DNA of 11,126 nucleotides, taken from positions 1 through 11,126 of the forward strand of contig DAHF01000056.1 of assembly GCA_002495845.1 (NCBI GenBank). The letters are read 5' to 3'. How positions within the stretch are numbered: position 1 is the stretch's first letter; every line of letters begins with the position of its first letter. The translations under genes and the position numbers were made by a program. Shown in pieces: positions 1 to 6,261 of this stretch. This stretch comes from Sulfolobus sp. UBA167 (GTDB lineage Archaea > Thermoproteota > Thermoprotei_A > Sulfolobales > Sulfolobaceae). The notes under the pieces were generated by a model. That model saw nothing but the letters and a program-made list of their open reading frames with translations, did no database searches and had not been told where the DNA came from.

Positions 1-390
1 AGGATCAACAGTGAAGTTTCCCTTGTAAAAGGAAATATTCTGAGATGTGTAATTTCCCGATATTCCCACGGTAAGATTTCCGTAGGGGTCATATTTAATT
101 ACAGAATAGTTTACAAGATATGTAGCATTTACTTTTTTAGTAATCACACTAGAACTTGTTGCGTTGCTCTTAGTTGTGTTGCCCTTTGTGGAGCTAGATG
201 TATTTTTGATTGTCTCTGTTATCGTAGCGTTAATCTGCTTGACTATATAACTCATGGAAGAGGCTAAAGTCAGGGAGTTAGCCACTTTGCCCACGTCAGG
301 AGGCTGATAAGAACTAACTAAAGCCAAGGATGGTAGCGCCAATTCGCCAACCAATAGTAATGCGATAAAAGCTAAGAGTAAACCTTTCAT
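1..390 (-). CDS. Exported, sequon-rich protein, N-terminal part (3' end outside window)
   Basis: Function unknown. Reading from the ATG at 390-388, the frame stays open for 130 codons to the left edge, so only the N-terminus is present. It begins with a signal peptide: Lys2, a hydrophobic core at residues 4-14 (LLLAFIALLLV), and a plausible cleavage site after Ala23 (SLA). The rest is rich in Ser, Thr and Asn and has ten N-X-S/T sequons in about 105 residues, at Asn54, 63, 71, 76, 88, 94, 105, 113, 118 and 125. Archaea N-glycosylate surface and secreted proteins at this motif, so a glycosylated cell-surface or secreted protein is likely. It is divergent from the NUDIX gene, and a TATA-like element sits about 25 bases before its ATG, fitting a leaderless transcript. 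Candidates include an S-layer-associated protein, a solute-binding protein or a secreted hydrolase; no catalytic motif is visible in this part. Confidence 0.8.
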   Translation of the reverse strand, partial: MKGLLLAFIALLLVGELALPSLALVSSYQPPDVGKVANSLTLASSMSYIVKQINATITETIKNTSSSTKGNTTKSNATSSSVITKKVNATYLVNYSVIKYDPYGNLTVGISGNYTSQNISFYKGNFTVDP

Positions 391-407
391 CAGTGGAAAC
401 CGTAAGG

Positions 408-425
408 TACAAAATATTAATTTTT
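408..425. promoter_or_regulatory. Shared divergent TATA region
   Basis: An AT-rich stretch (AAAATATTAATTTTT core, 411-425) lies midway between two divergent start codons, the minus-strand ATG at 390 and the plus-strand ATG at 438. It is about 25 bases from each, the usual distance from an archaeal TATA box to the transcription start of a leaderless mRNA. The near-palindromic core could bind TBP in either direction. The assignment rests on position and composition only. Confidence 0.5.
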
Positions 426-437
426 ATCCATATGCTT

Positions 438-878
438 ATGGACAGACCACTCGTTGCAGTAGGAGGACTGATAAGTGAGGACGGAAAATTCCTGCTTGTA
501 AAGAGGAGCAAACCCCCAAATGCTGGGACTTGGGCAATACCTGGCGGAAAGGTAGAGTATGGCGAAACTGTCCAGGAAGCATTGAAGAGAGAGATCATGG
601 AGGAGACCGGCTTACAAGTTAAACCAGAAAAGGTAGTAGCTTTGGTCCAGATAATAAAGGAGGGTTTCCATTACGTCATTTTCGACTTCTCGTGCAAGGT
701 AATAGGAGGAAAGCTTGAAGCGTCCTCCGATGCAAAGGACTCGAAGTTCTTCTCTCTAGAAGAAATAAGGAGTTTAGAGACCACGCCGTCAACTATCGAG
801 ATGATTGAGAGGTACGCAAGGAAGGAGGAGACCCCCATATTTATTCTGGATAGAGAGTTGAAAGGAACGGATAGATAG
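438..878 (+). CDS. NUDIX family hydrolase
   Basis: A 146-residue NUDIX hydrolase, a metal-dependent enzyme that cleaves a nucleoside diphosphate linked to another group (X). The full Nudix box G-x5-E-x7-REUxEExGU is present at Gly37-Leu59 with REIMEETG intact, so the metal site should work. The substrate is not readable; ADP-ribose, oxidised nucleotides and dinucleoside polyphosphates are all possible. I chose the ATG at 438 (MDRPLVAVGG), where the fold's first strand begins. The ATG at 432 adds two residues, and the in-frame GTG at 393 would run through the promoter. The gene is divergent from the exported-protein gene and convergent with cysS. Its C-terminus is unusual: a 25-bp tandem duplication ends the frame after DRELKGTDR. 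Without it the frame would continue as DRELKGT plus nine residues to a stop at 922-924. Confidence 0.9.
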   Translation: MDRPLVAVGGLISEDGKFLLVKRSKPPNAGTWAIPGGKVEYGETVQEALKREIMEETGLQVKPEKVVALVQIIKEGFHYVIFDFSCKVIGGKLEASSDAKDSKFFSLEEIRSLETTPSTIEMIERYARKEETPIFILDRELKGTDR

Positions 879-894
879 AGAGTTGAAAGGAACG
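849..894. repeat. 25-bp-period tandem duplication at the 3' end of the NUDIX gene
   Basis: Positions 849-869 and 874-894 are identical over 21 bases with a period of 25. The first copy encodes DRELKGT at the end of the NUDIX protein. The 25-base period is not a multiple of three, so the second copy lies in another frame and the stop codon (876-878) falls inside it. This looks like a recent slippage duplication that trimmed and changed the C-terminus. Confidence 0.85.
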
Positions 895-939
895 ATCTCC
901 CCTAGTCCTTTACCTAGAACCTGATCCTGCCTATAGAGA

Positions 940-956
940 TTAGCGCCTTTTTTCCC
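940..956 (+). terminator. Possible T-tract terminator of the NUDIX gene
   Basis: A run of six T at 948-953 in the 95-bp gap between the convergent NUDIX and cysS genes is oriented to end the plus-strand transcript. Archaeal RNA polymerase terminates at U-tracts without needing a strong hairpin. It is short and interrupted only by C on either side, so support is weak. No comparable T-tract is visible for cysS on the other strand. Confidence 0.25.
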
Positions 957-973
957 TCTACGTTGCAATGTCT

Positions 974-2371
974 TTATTCTAACCTCCAAGTAGATCCTTC
1001 TTTTGAGTCCATTATTTTAATCCCAGATTTAGCTAGAGCGTCCCTTATCAGGTCTGACGCTTCATACATCCTCTTTTCCCTTAAGACCTTCCTAACCTCT
1101 AGTATATTCTCTACTAATGTAGCCGTATATTTACCTTGTGACCCCAACTCGTCGTCAAGGACTCCGAAGACCTGGTTGAAATCCCGCATCAAGTCCATTG
1201 CAAGCGTAGCACTGAGGAAATCTCGCTCATTTTGTATCTCCGTAAATATTAAGGAAGAGAGGTCGTGGATTGAGGCTAATGCTGAGGGAGTATCGAAGTC
1301 ATCATCCATGGAGAGATAGAACTTCTGCCTAAGCGACAATATTTTTTGAAAGGTGTTAATCCCTTTATCGGAGGAGTAGAACTTGTTTCCTTCCCTTAGC
1401 ACAGACCTCAGTATTGCTAAGGCATTGCGGAACCTCTCAATAGAGTTCTTAGCTTGTTCCATGCTTTCATCGCTGAAGTCCACGTTGCTTCTGTAGTGAG
1501 ATGAGAGGAACCAGAGTCTAAGTGTGGAGGATCCCCATTCCTTCAAAGCTTCTTTAAGGGGTATAATGTTACCTAAGGACTTGGACATTTTCTCCTTCTT
1601 TATGGTTATGAAAGCTGTATGCACCCAATACTTTACCCAAGGGTGTCCCGTGAGGGATTCGGTCTGTGCTCTCTCGTTCTCATGATGTGGGAATATCAGA
1701 TCCATTCCTCCTCCATGGATGTCGAAGGTCTCTCCCAAGTATCTAGTAGACATGGTAGAACACTCGATGTGCCACCCAGGTCTTCCCTTTCCCCACGGGG
1801 ATTCCCAGAAAGGCTCGTTTGGTTTAGAAGCCTTCCACAATGCGAAGTCGTAAGAGTGTTTCTTCTCCTTTATCGTTTCCTCTCCCTGGTTCCAAAGGTT
1901 CTTCGCTGTGTTTGAAAGCTCTCCGTATTTATCGTAGCTGTCCACGTCAAAATATACGCTTCCGCTCTCTGCGACGTATGCTTTACCCTTTTCTATAAGT
2001 CTGCTCACGAAGTCAATTATGTCTCTTATATGCTGGGACACCCTCGGGTGGAGGTCGATTTTCACCTTGAGCGACTCTAAGGACTCTAGATAGCTCTTAC
2101 TGTAAATGTCAACTATCTCCTCCCAACCCTTTCCCGTCTCGTTGGATTTCTTTATTATCTTATCATCTATATCTGTAATGTTTTGTACCCTAATCACGTC
2201 ATAACCTTTGAGCTTGAAGTATCTGCTCATCAAGTCATATGCAACGAAAGTCCTACCGTGACCTATGTGAACTTCGTCATAAACGGTAGGTCCACAAACG
2301 TACATTTTAACTGAAGACCCACTAGGTTCGAAGTCCTGAACTGACCTGCCGAGCGTATTGAAAATTCTCAT
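974..2371 (-). CDS. cysS: Cysteinyl-tRNA synthetase
   Basis: A 465-residue class I aminoacyl-tRNA synthetase that activates cysteine with ATP and charges tRNA-Cys in the cytoplasm. The class I signatures are present: HIGH at His35-His38 and KMSKS at 261-265. The zinc ligands that select cysteine are also present: Cys26 (in YVCGPTVYD), Cys204 (in WHIECST), His229 and Glu233 (in PHHENE). The C-terminal third is the helical tRNA-binding part, and the total length is normal for the family. It is the last gene of a minus-strand operon, starting 5 bases after the isomerase stop codon with no promoter of its own and no clear Shine-Dalgarno, so it depends on the promoter upstream of 3713. Nothing suggests inactivation. 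Confidence 0.97.
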   Translation of the reverse strand: MRIFNTLGRSVQDFEPSGSSVKMYVCGPTVYDEVHIGHGRTFVAYDLMSRYFKLKGYDVIRVQNITDIDDKIIKKSNETGKGWEEIVDIYSKSYLESLESLKVKIDLHPRVSQHIRDIIDFVSRLIEKGKAYVAESGSVYFDVDSYDKYGELSNTAKNLWNQGEETIKEKKHSYDFALWKASKPNEPFWESPWGKGRPGWHIECSTMSTRYLGETFDIHGGGMDLIFPHHENERAQTESLTGHPWVKYWVHTAFITIKKEKMSKSLGNIIPLKEALKEWGSSTLRLWFLSSHYRSNVDFSDESMEQAKNSIERFRNALAILRSVLREGNKFYSSDKGINTFQKILSLRQKFYLSMDDDFDTPSALASIHDLSSLIFTEIQNERDFLSATLAMDLMRDFNQVFGVLDDELGSQGKYTATLVENILEVRKVLREKRMYEASDLIRDALAKSGIKIMDSKEGSTWRLE

Positions 2372-2376
2372 ATGAC

Positions 2377-3279
2377 TTACAAGATCGAGGACGGCTTAAA
2401 TAAATTAGAAGTCATCTCTCTGGCCTTGGGTATATTATACAGTTTATCTGGTACTTCATGAAGGACCTCCGCCATGGCTATGGACATGATACCTCCCATC
2501 ATCATGAGGGAGCTAACGTTCATGAGGTCGTCATCATAAAAGCCTTTAACTAAAGTTGCATTTAAGACTTCTGCTGTAATTTTATCGATCTCACTTGAAT
2601 ATATCACTACAGGGTGAAGGTTGTATCCGTGGACGTAGCTTTCAACTTCGTTGTGGTTCACCTCAGGTATCTCGCCATAGAATGCAGGATACTTAGCGTT
2701 TTCGTTGATCTCCTGCTTATATCTCTTGGCTATCCCAAGGAAGCGTGAGGAGTAAAAAACTGGTATTTTTCCCATTACCAAGTTAGCCAAGCTAACGCCG
2801 TCTTTAGCTATTTGGTCTTTCCTTTCCTTCACTCCTTGACCTAGTTTTTTGAGGTCCAACTTGCTTCCGGTCTTCTCAGAAACAATCCTGAGGAGGGGTG
2901 TTATCAGGTAGGGAAAAGAATATCTGGTCTGAGACCCCGCTTTCACTGTAACGATCTTTATCCCTTTTTCCTTAGCCAACTTGCCTAGAATCCCGCCTGA
3001 GGTAAAAATTATAACATCTGAGCCCTTTTGAATGGCCTTCTTCACGTCCTCTATTGTCTCTGACGTGTTGCCAGAGTAACTCACGGCCAGGAGAGTTTCA
3101 TTCCCTTCTATGGGACTATTTATTTCAGGAAAGAATATCTTAGCTATATCACCTACTATACCGCTCCCTCCGATTCCGGAAAACGAAAACTTGGAAAACT
3201 TAGCCTCTGGCACATCTATCTTCAGTGCTTCCTCGAACTTAACGTCCCAGTCAATGTAAGGGTTTTCCATCTCATTCAT
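2377..3279 (-). CDS. pgi: Bifunctional phosphoglucose/phosphomannose isomerase
   Basis: A 300-residue archaeal-type isomerase expected to interconvert glucose-6-phosphate or mannose-6-phosphate with fructose-6-phosphate, feeding gluconeogenesis and glycan precursor synthesis. It has two SIS sugar-phosphate-binding domains. The glycine loop GIGGSGIVGD is at about 35-44 and the phosphate-binding SYSGNTSET at about 67-75. The second domain contains GEIPEVNHNE at about 202-211, whose Glu residues (203, 206) are candidates for the catalytic base, and the Lys-rich C-terminus may supply the usual lysine. Length matches crenarchaeal homologues of about 300 residues, much shorter than bacterial PGI. 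The start overlaps the previous gene's stop as ATGA (3279-3276), showing translational coupling. A second ATG three codons on would also be acceptable. Confidence 0.93.
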   Translation of the reverse strand: MNEMENPYIDWDVKFEEALKIDVPEAKFSKFSFSGIGGSGIVGDIAKIFFPEINSPIEGNETLLAVSYSGNTSETIEDVKKAIQKGSDVIIFTSGGILGKLAKEKGIKIVTVKAGSQTRYSFPYLITPLLRIVSEKTGSKLDLKKLGQGVKERKDQIAKDGVSLANLVMGKIPVFYSSRFLGIAKRYKQEINENAKYPAFYGEIPEVNHNEVESYVHGYNLHPVVIYSSEIDKITAEVLNATLVKGFYDDDLMNVSSLMMMGGIMSIAMAEVLHEVPDKLYNIPKAREMTSNLFKPSSIL

Positions 3280-3713
3280 GCCTTTTTCATGCTTATGCTA
3301 ACATTTATAGTTGCTGGAGTTCCTGAAACTGAAATATTGATATTTTCAACCCCCATCTCCTTTGATACCTCCTTTATCATTAGGACTGCCTCTGAAATTG
3401 AGAATGAAATGGAGGAGATTAGCTTCTCCACGACGTCAGCTATTCTCTCTTTCATTAACATTGAAAGGGAGGTAGGTTGCATGAGATATACGTTGATGAG
3501 ATTTATTTTCTCAAGTAGTTGAAGAAAATTTCCTAAAAGCTCGTCCCATTCCTTCTGTTGCGACGCTTTCTCCATTGCTGACAAATTAGATATCATCTTC
3601 TGTATCTGTGACTTTACGAACCTGACCGTATCTGCCTCGTTAAAGGAGAGCTCGTTTTCCCTGATAGAACTAAGTTCCTTATATACTTCGTCGAATTTAG
3701 TTTCTGCTTTCAT
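3276..3713 (-). CDS. Conserved-looking helical hypothetical protein, first gene of the pgi-cysS operon
   Basis: I do not recognise this 145-residue protein. Residues 1-120 are rich in Lys, Glu, Leu, Ile and Met and look almost wholly alpha-helical, with coiled-coil-like stretches (about 25-75 and 90-118). The last 25 residues change to a beta-rich tail (NISVSGTPATINVSISM). There is no signal peptide, membrane segment, cysteine or histidine cluster. The ATG at 3713 lies about 26 bases from the TATA element at 3736-3742, matching a leaderless start. It heads the operon and overlaps pgi by 4 bp, so it is co-translated with it. A small structural or regulatory partner is possible but unproven. 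It is probably real because of the operon fit and normal composition. Confidence 0.8.
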   Translation of the reverse strand: MKAETKFDEVYKELSSIRENELSFNEADTVRFVKSQIQKMISNLSAMEKASQQKEWDELLGNFLQLLEKINLINVYLMQPTSLSMLMKERIADVVEKLISSISFSISEAVLMIKEVSKEMGVENINISVSGTPATINVSISMKKA

Positions 3714-3732
3714 GAGATAAATTTTCCAGTGA

Positions 3733-3745
3733 TAGTTATAAAGGT
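3733..3745. promoter_or_regulatory. Single TATA element serving two divergent operons
   Basis: TTATAAA at 3736-3742 is centred 26 bases from the minus-strand ATG at 3713 and 25 bases from the plus-strand ATG at 3764. Read from the other strand it is TTTATAA, so it can act as a TATA box in both directions. This geometry predicts leaderless mRNAs for both the pgi-cysS operon and the oxidoreductase gene. A second TATA-like stretch at 3716-3725 could instead serve the plus gene. Confidence 0.65.
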
Positions 3746-3763
3746 GTTTCTTAAGGAGAATTT

Positions 3764-5077
3764 ATGGAAAGAGTTCTCGTGATAGGAGGAGGAGCTGCAG
3801 GAATGACTACAGCTTCATGGATCAGAAGGTTAGCCCCTGAAATGAAGGTTACGGTACTTGAGTCTACCTCAATGGTAAGTCATGCTCCTTGTGGAGTTCC
3901 TTACTTCCTGGAGGGACTCTTCGACGACCCTAAACTTTTCATGACCTATGAACCTTCATTCTTCATCCAAAAGAGAGGAATAGATCTAAGAGTTGGCGTT
4001 AAGGTCAGAGAGATAGATATCCCTTCTAGAGTTGCTAAAGTGGGAGAGAAGAATGAAAAGGTAGAATTCGACTACTTGGTTGTAGCGACGGGATCAGTAC
4101 CGTCAGAGATTAAAACAGATGGAAACGAAAGGGTTTTCTTTGTCCACCATCCCGCACATGCTGATGAACTTCGAAGATCTCTATGGTCTCTCGAAAAGGT
4201 TGCCGTAATAGGCGGAGGGATTCTAGGAGTTGAGACGTCTGAGGCGCTGGTGTCAAGAGGAAAAAAGGTAATCATGATACACCACGGGGATAGGCCTCTA
4301 AATAGAATGTTGGATGACGATATGGCGTCTTTCTTGTCTCCTAAGATAGCCAGCGACGTCGATATGAGATTGTCCGAGTCCGTGTTAGAAATAAAGGACA
4401 GCGGGAGGACAGTTATTACCGATAAAGGAGAATACAAGGTAGACGGAACAGTGGTGGCAGTAGGAGTGAAGCCTAACTCTTCCCTTGTAAAGGGACAGCT
4501 AGAACTTGGAGTTCACGGAGCGATTGTAGTAAACGACAAAATGGAGACCTCAAAGAAGGGTGTTTACGCTGTTGGGGACGTTGCACAGTCAATTAACGTG
4601 ATCACCGGTAAACCTGATTGGGTTCCTTATGCACCTGTTGCTAACAAAATGGGGTTCGTAGCTGCGTTCAACGTGGCTGGCTTAGAAAGGAGGTTCCCTG
4701 GGGTTGTCGGAACCATGATCACCAAGTATAAAGAGACCCAGATAGGCAAGGTTGGTATTACCCACGAAGATGCCGTAAAGTCAAACATGAAGGTTGTAGA
4801 AGCTAAAGTCCAACATAAGACTAGAGCTAGATACTATCCTGGTTCTAAGGACATATGGGTGAAGCTAATAGCAGAGGAGAGTTCGGGCAGAATATTAGGA
4901 GCACAAATAGTCGGGGAAGAGGAAGTCTTAGGTAGGCTGGACGTCCTTGCCTTGGCGATGATGAAGAGGTTGACAGTAGAGGATCTATTCTTTATGGAGA
5001 ATGCCTATCTTCCTGCTGTTGCTAGGGTATGGGACCCTATAGTGCTTGCAGCGAGAAAAATATACGCTGGAGACTAA
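3764..5077 (+). CDS. CoA-disulfide reductase / NAD(P)H oxidase-type flavoprotein
   Basis: A 437-residue FAD-dependent pyridine nucleotide-disulfide oxidoreductase. The N-terminal FAD Rossmann loop is GGGAAG (8-13). The single redox cysteine is Cys43 in SHAPCGVPY, the hallmark of the CoA-disulfide reductase, NADH oxidase and NADH peroxidase group rather than the two-cysteine glutathione reductase type. A second Rossmann loop for NAD(P)H is VIGGGILGVE (148-157), and the second FAD contact is AVGDVA (269-274). The C-terminal dimerisation domain ends with NAYLPAVARVWDPI, where Tyr415 may match the CoA-reductase tyrosine. Likely reaction: NAD(P)H-dependent reduction of CoA disulfide or a related thiol or oxygen substrate in the cytoplasm; the exact substrate cannot be read. 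Length is typical. It stands alone, divergent from the pgi operon. AAGGAGA (3753-3759) looks like a Shine-Dalgarno 4 bases before the ATG, at odds with a leaderless start. Confidence 0.88.
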   Translation: MERVLVIGGGAAGMTTASWIRRLAPEMKVTVLESTSMVSHAPCGVPYFLEGLFDDPKLFMTYEPSFFIQKRGIDLRVGVKVREIDIPSRVAKVGEKNEKVEFDYLVVATGSVPSEIKTDGNERVFFVHHPAHADELRRSLWSLEKVAVIGGGILGVETSEALVSRGKKVIMIHHGDRPLNRMLDDDMASFLSPKIASDVDMRLSESVLEIKDSGRTVITDKGEYKVDGTVVAVGVKPNSSLVKGQLELGVHGAIVVNDKMETSKKGVYAVGDVAQSINVITGKPDWVPYAPVANKMGFVAAFNVAGLERRFPGVVGTMITKYKETQIGKVGITHEDAVKSNMKVVEAKVQHKTRARYYPGSKDIWVKLIAEESSGRILGAQIVGEEEVLGRLDVLALAMMKRLTVEDLFFMENAYLPAVARVWDPIVLAARKIYAGD

Positions 5078-5085
5078 GGAAAAAG

Positions 5086-5096
5086 CGGTATTACCG
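5086..5096. promoter_or_regulatory. Short palindrome upstream of the nurA promoter
   Basis: CGGTATTACCG is a perfect 5+1+5 palindrome, centred about 26 bp upstream of the nurA TATA box and 11 bases after the oxidoreductase stop codon. It could be a small operator or activator site, but palindromes this short also occur by chance. Confidence 0.2.
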
Positions 5097-5110
5097 ACTT
5101 TCATCGCACC

Positions 5111-5122
5111 ATATTTAAATAT
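5111..5122 (+). promoter_or_regulatory. TATA box of the nurA-herA operon
   Basis: ATATTTAAATAT is a strong Sulfolobales-type TATA sequence, centred near 5117. Transcription would start about 26 bases later, near 5143. That is after the ATG at 5137 and just before the ATG at 5149, which favours the latter as the nurA start. Confidence 0.6.
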
Positions 5123-5148
5123 TTCGATCATCAAATATGTTTTGTACA

Positions 5149-6261
5149 ATGACGTTACAGAGGCTAGACTTAAGGACTGTTCTGTATGACGTGGTAGAAA
5201 AATACATTGCAGGATATTTCGATAACAACGTCCTTGAGAAGGGAGAGACCGAATGGTATGAGAACGAAGTCTCAGTCCCTGCAACAGACGTAAAGGACCT
5301 AGTTAAGGAAACATCTGTCTCTTCGATACCTGATGTGTTCGCTGTAGATGGAAGCAGTAGAACATTCATTTCCTCAAAGGGAGTAGTAAGCATAGCCTCT
5401 GTATCAATATCGTCAAGTAGATATCCTTTAGTTGGGGTTTACCCTGCTATCTCGGGTTTGCCTGACTTAGATCTCTCAGTTCCATTCATAGCCCTTGCTT
5501 CTTCATTCAAATATCCTGGAATAACACCATTCCTTTATTGCAATAGTATGATCTCTACAGTCTCCATAGACGGAACACCTTTCAGCTCATTTCAGAACCC
5601 CGAGACCATAGAAGCCGAGATAAGAATGACGCTAGAGACCGAAGCTATACTATCGAACAAAATAAATAACGGTTCCCTTCTTATCGTGGACGGACCTATA
5701 TTTCCTCCATCCATTTTCCTCAGATACCAGGTTAAAGAGAAGCTGAGCCGAAGGAGGAAGACTATTCTAAGCGATAAGAAAGTAGTAGGCATAGTGAAAA
5801 GGCTTGACAAGTCCCAGTTCTTAAGGTCATCCCTGAGAGAAGATTTCAGGAAAGAGTTCGTCAACAAGTACAAGGTGGACCCTTCGGCGTTTCTAAACGA
5901 TGAGGCCTTTCTTTTGAGGCTTTACGACGCTGTGGAGTCTAGACCTTACAGACCTATAGTAGTGGGGCCTTTCAGAAAGGAGGACGAACACGAGATCTTC
6001 ATCAACTACTTGGTCTATCCTTTCCATCCTTACGTTAGGAAGTTTTCAGTGTTGAGGATTGAGACCACTACAAAAGACATGGAAGCTGTCAACGTAATTT
6101 CCTCGCTGGACTTTACGAAGGACGGAATACCCTCTGTCCTAGCTATGGCAGACTCTTCAGCTAAGGCCGTAACTTCAGGTATGCTGAGGGTCATTTCAAC
6201 GATCATGGAAAGAATGGGAGTGCAAGCGAGTTTCAGCTCTAGAATAGGGGTGGAGACATGA
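5149..6261 (+). CDS. nurA: NurA-type 5'-3' nuclease
   Basis: A NurA-family nuclease that works with the HerA translocase to resect DNA ends for recombination. Numbering from the ATG at 5137, it shows the first metal motif AVDGSSRTF with Asp71, an acidic helix with Glu167/Glu169, and the second metal motif LLIVDGPIF with Asp185. The spacing of about 17 residues between Glu and the second Asp fits the family. The C-terminal motif, which in canonical NurA I recall as GYP...AH, reads GIPSVLAMAD here, so the Tyr and His appear replaced by Ile331 and Asp339. I prefer the ATG at 5149 (370 residues) over 5137 (374) because the TATA box predicts transcription starting near 5143. The protein is somewhat longer than typical NurA. 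Its stop overlaps the herA start by 4 bp (ATGA), so the two are translationally coupled. Confidence 0.88.
   Translation: MTLQRLDLRTVLYDVVEKYIAGYFDNNVLEKGETEWYENEVSVPATDVKDLVKETSVSSIPDVFAVDGSSRTFISSKGVVSIASVSISSSRYPLVGVYPAISGLPDLDLSVPFIALASSFKYPGITPFLYCNSMISTVSIDGTPFSSFQNPETIEAEIRMTLETEAILSNKINNGSLLIVDGPIFPPSIFLRYQVKEKLSRRRKTILSDKKVVGIVKRLDKSQFLRSSLREDFRKEFVNKYKVDPSAFLNDEAFLLRLYDAVESRPYRPIVVGPFRKEDEHEIFINYLVYPFHPYVRKFSVLRIETTTKDMEAVNVISSLDFTKDGIPSVLAMADSSAKAVTSGMLRVISTIMERMGVQASFSSRIGVET

Noticed and set aside
393..437. Longer NUDIX start at GTG 393 with 15 extra residues
   Set aside because: The segment overlaps the divergent promoter, would begin upstream of the expected transcription start, and its translation precedes the natural first strand of the NUDIX fold.
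963..1319. Open frame on the plus strand opposite the 3' end of cysS
   Set aside because: It lies opposite a clearly coding, conserved synthetase; its Ser- and Leu-rich translation resembles no family.
1619..1915. Open frame on the plus strand opposite the cysS zinc-binding region
   Set aside because: Antisense to the conserved HIEC and HHENE motifs, with no promoter and no recognisable domain.
3289..3522. Open frame on the plus strand opposite the helical hypothetical gene
   Set aside because: The minus-strand frame has operon context, a TATA box and an ATGA overlap; this one has none of these.
4072..4437. Open frame on the minus strand opposite the oxidoreductase
   Set aside because: Fully inside a conserved Rossmann-domain gene and without its own signals.
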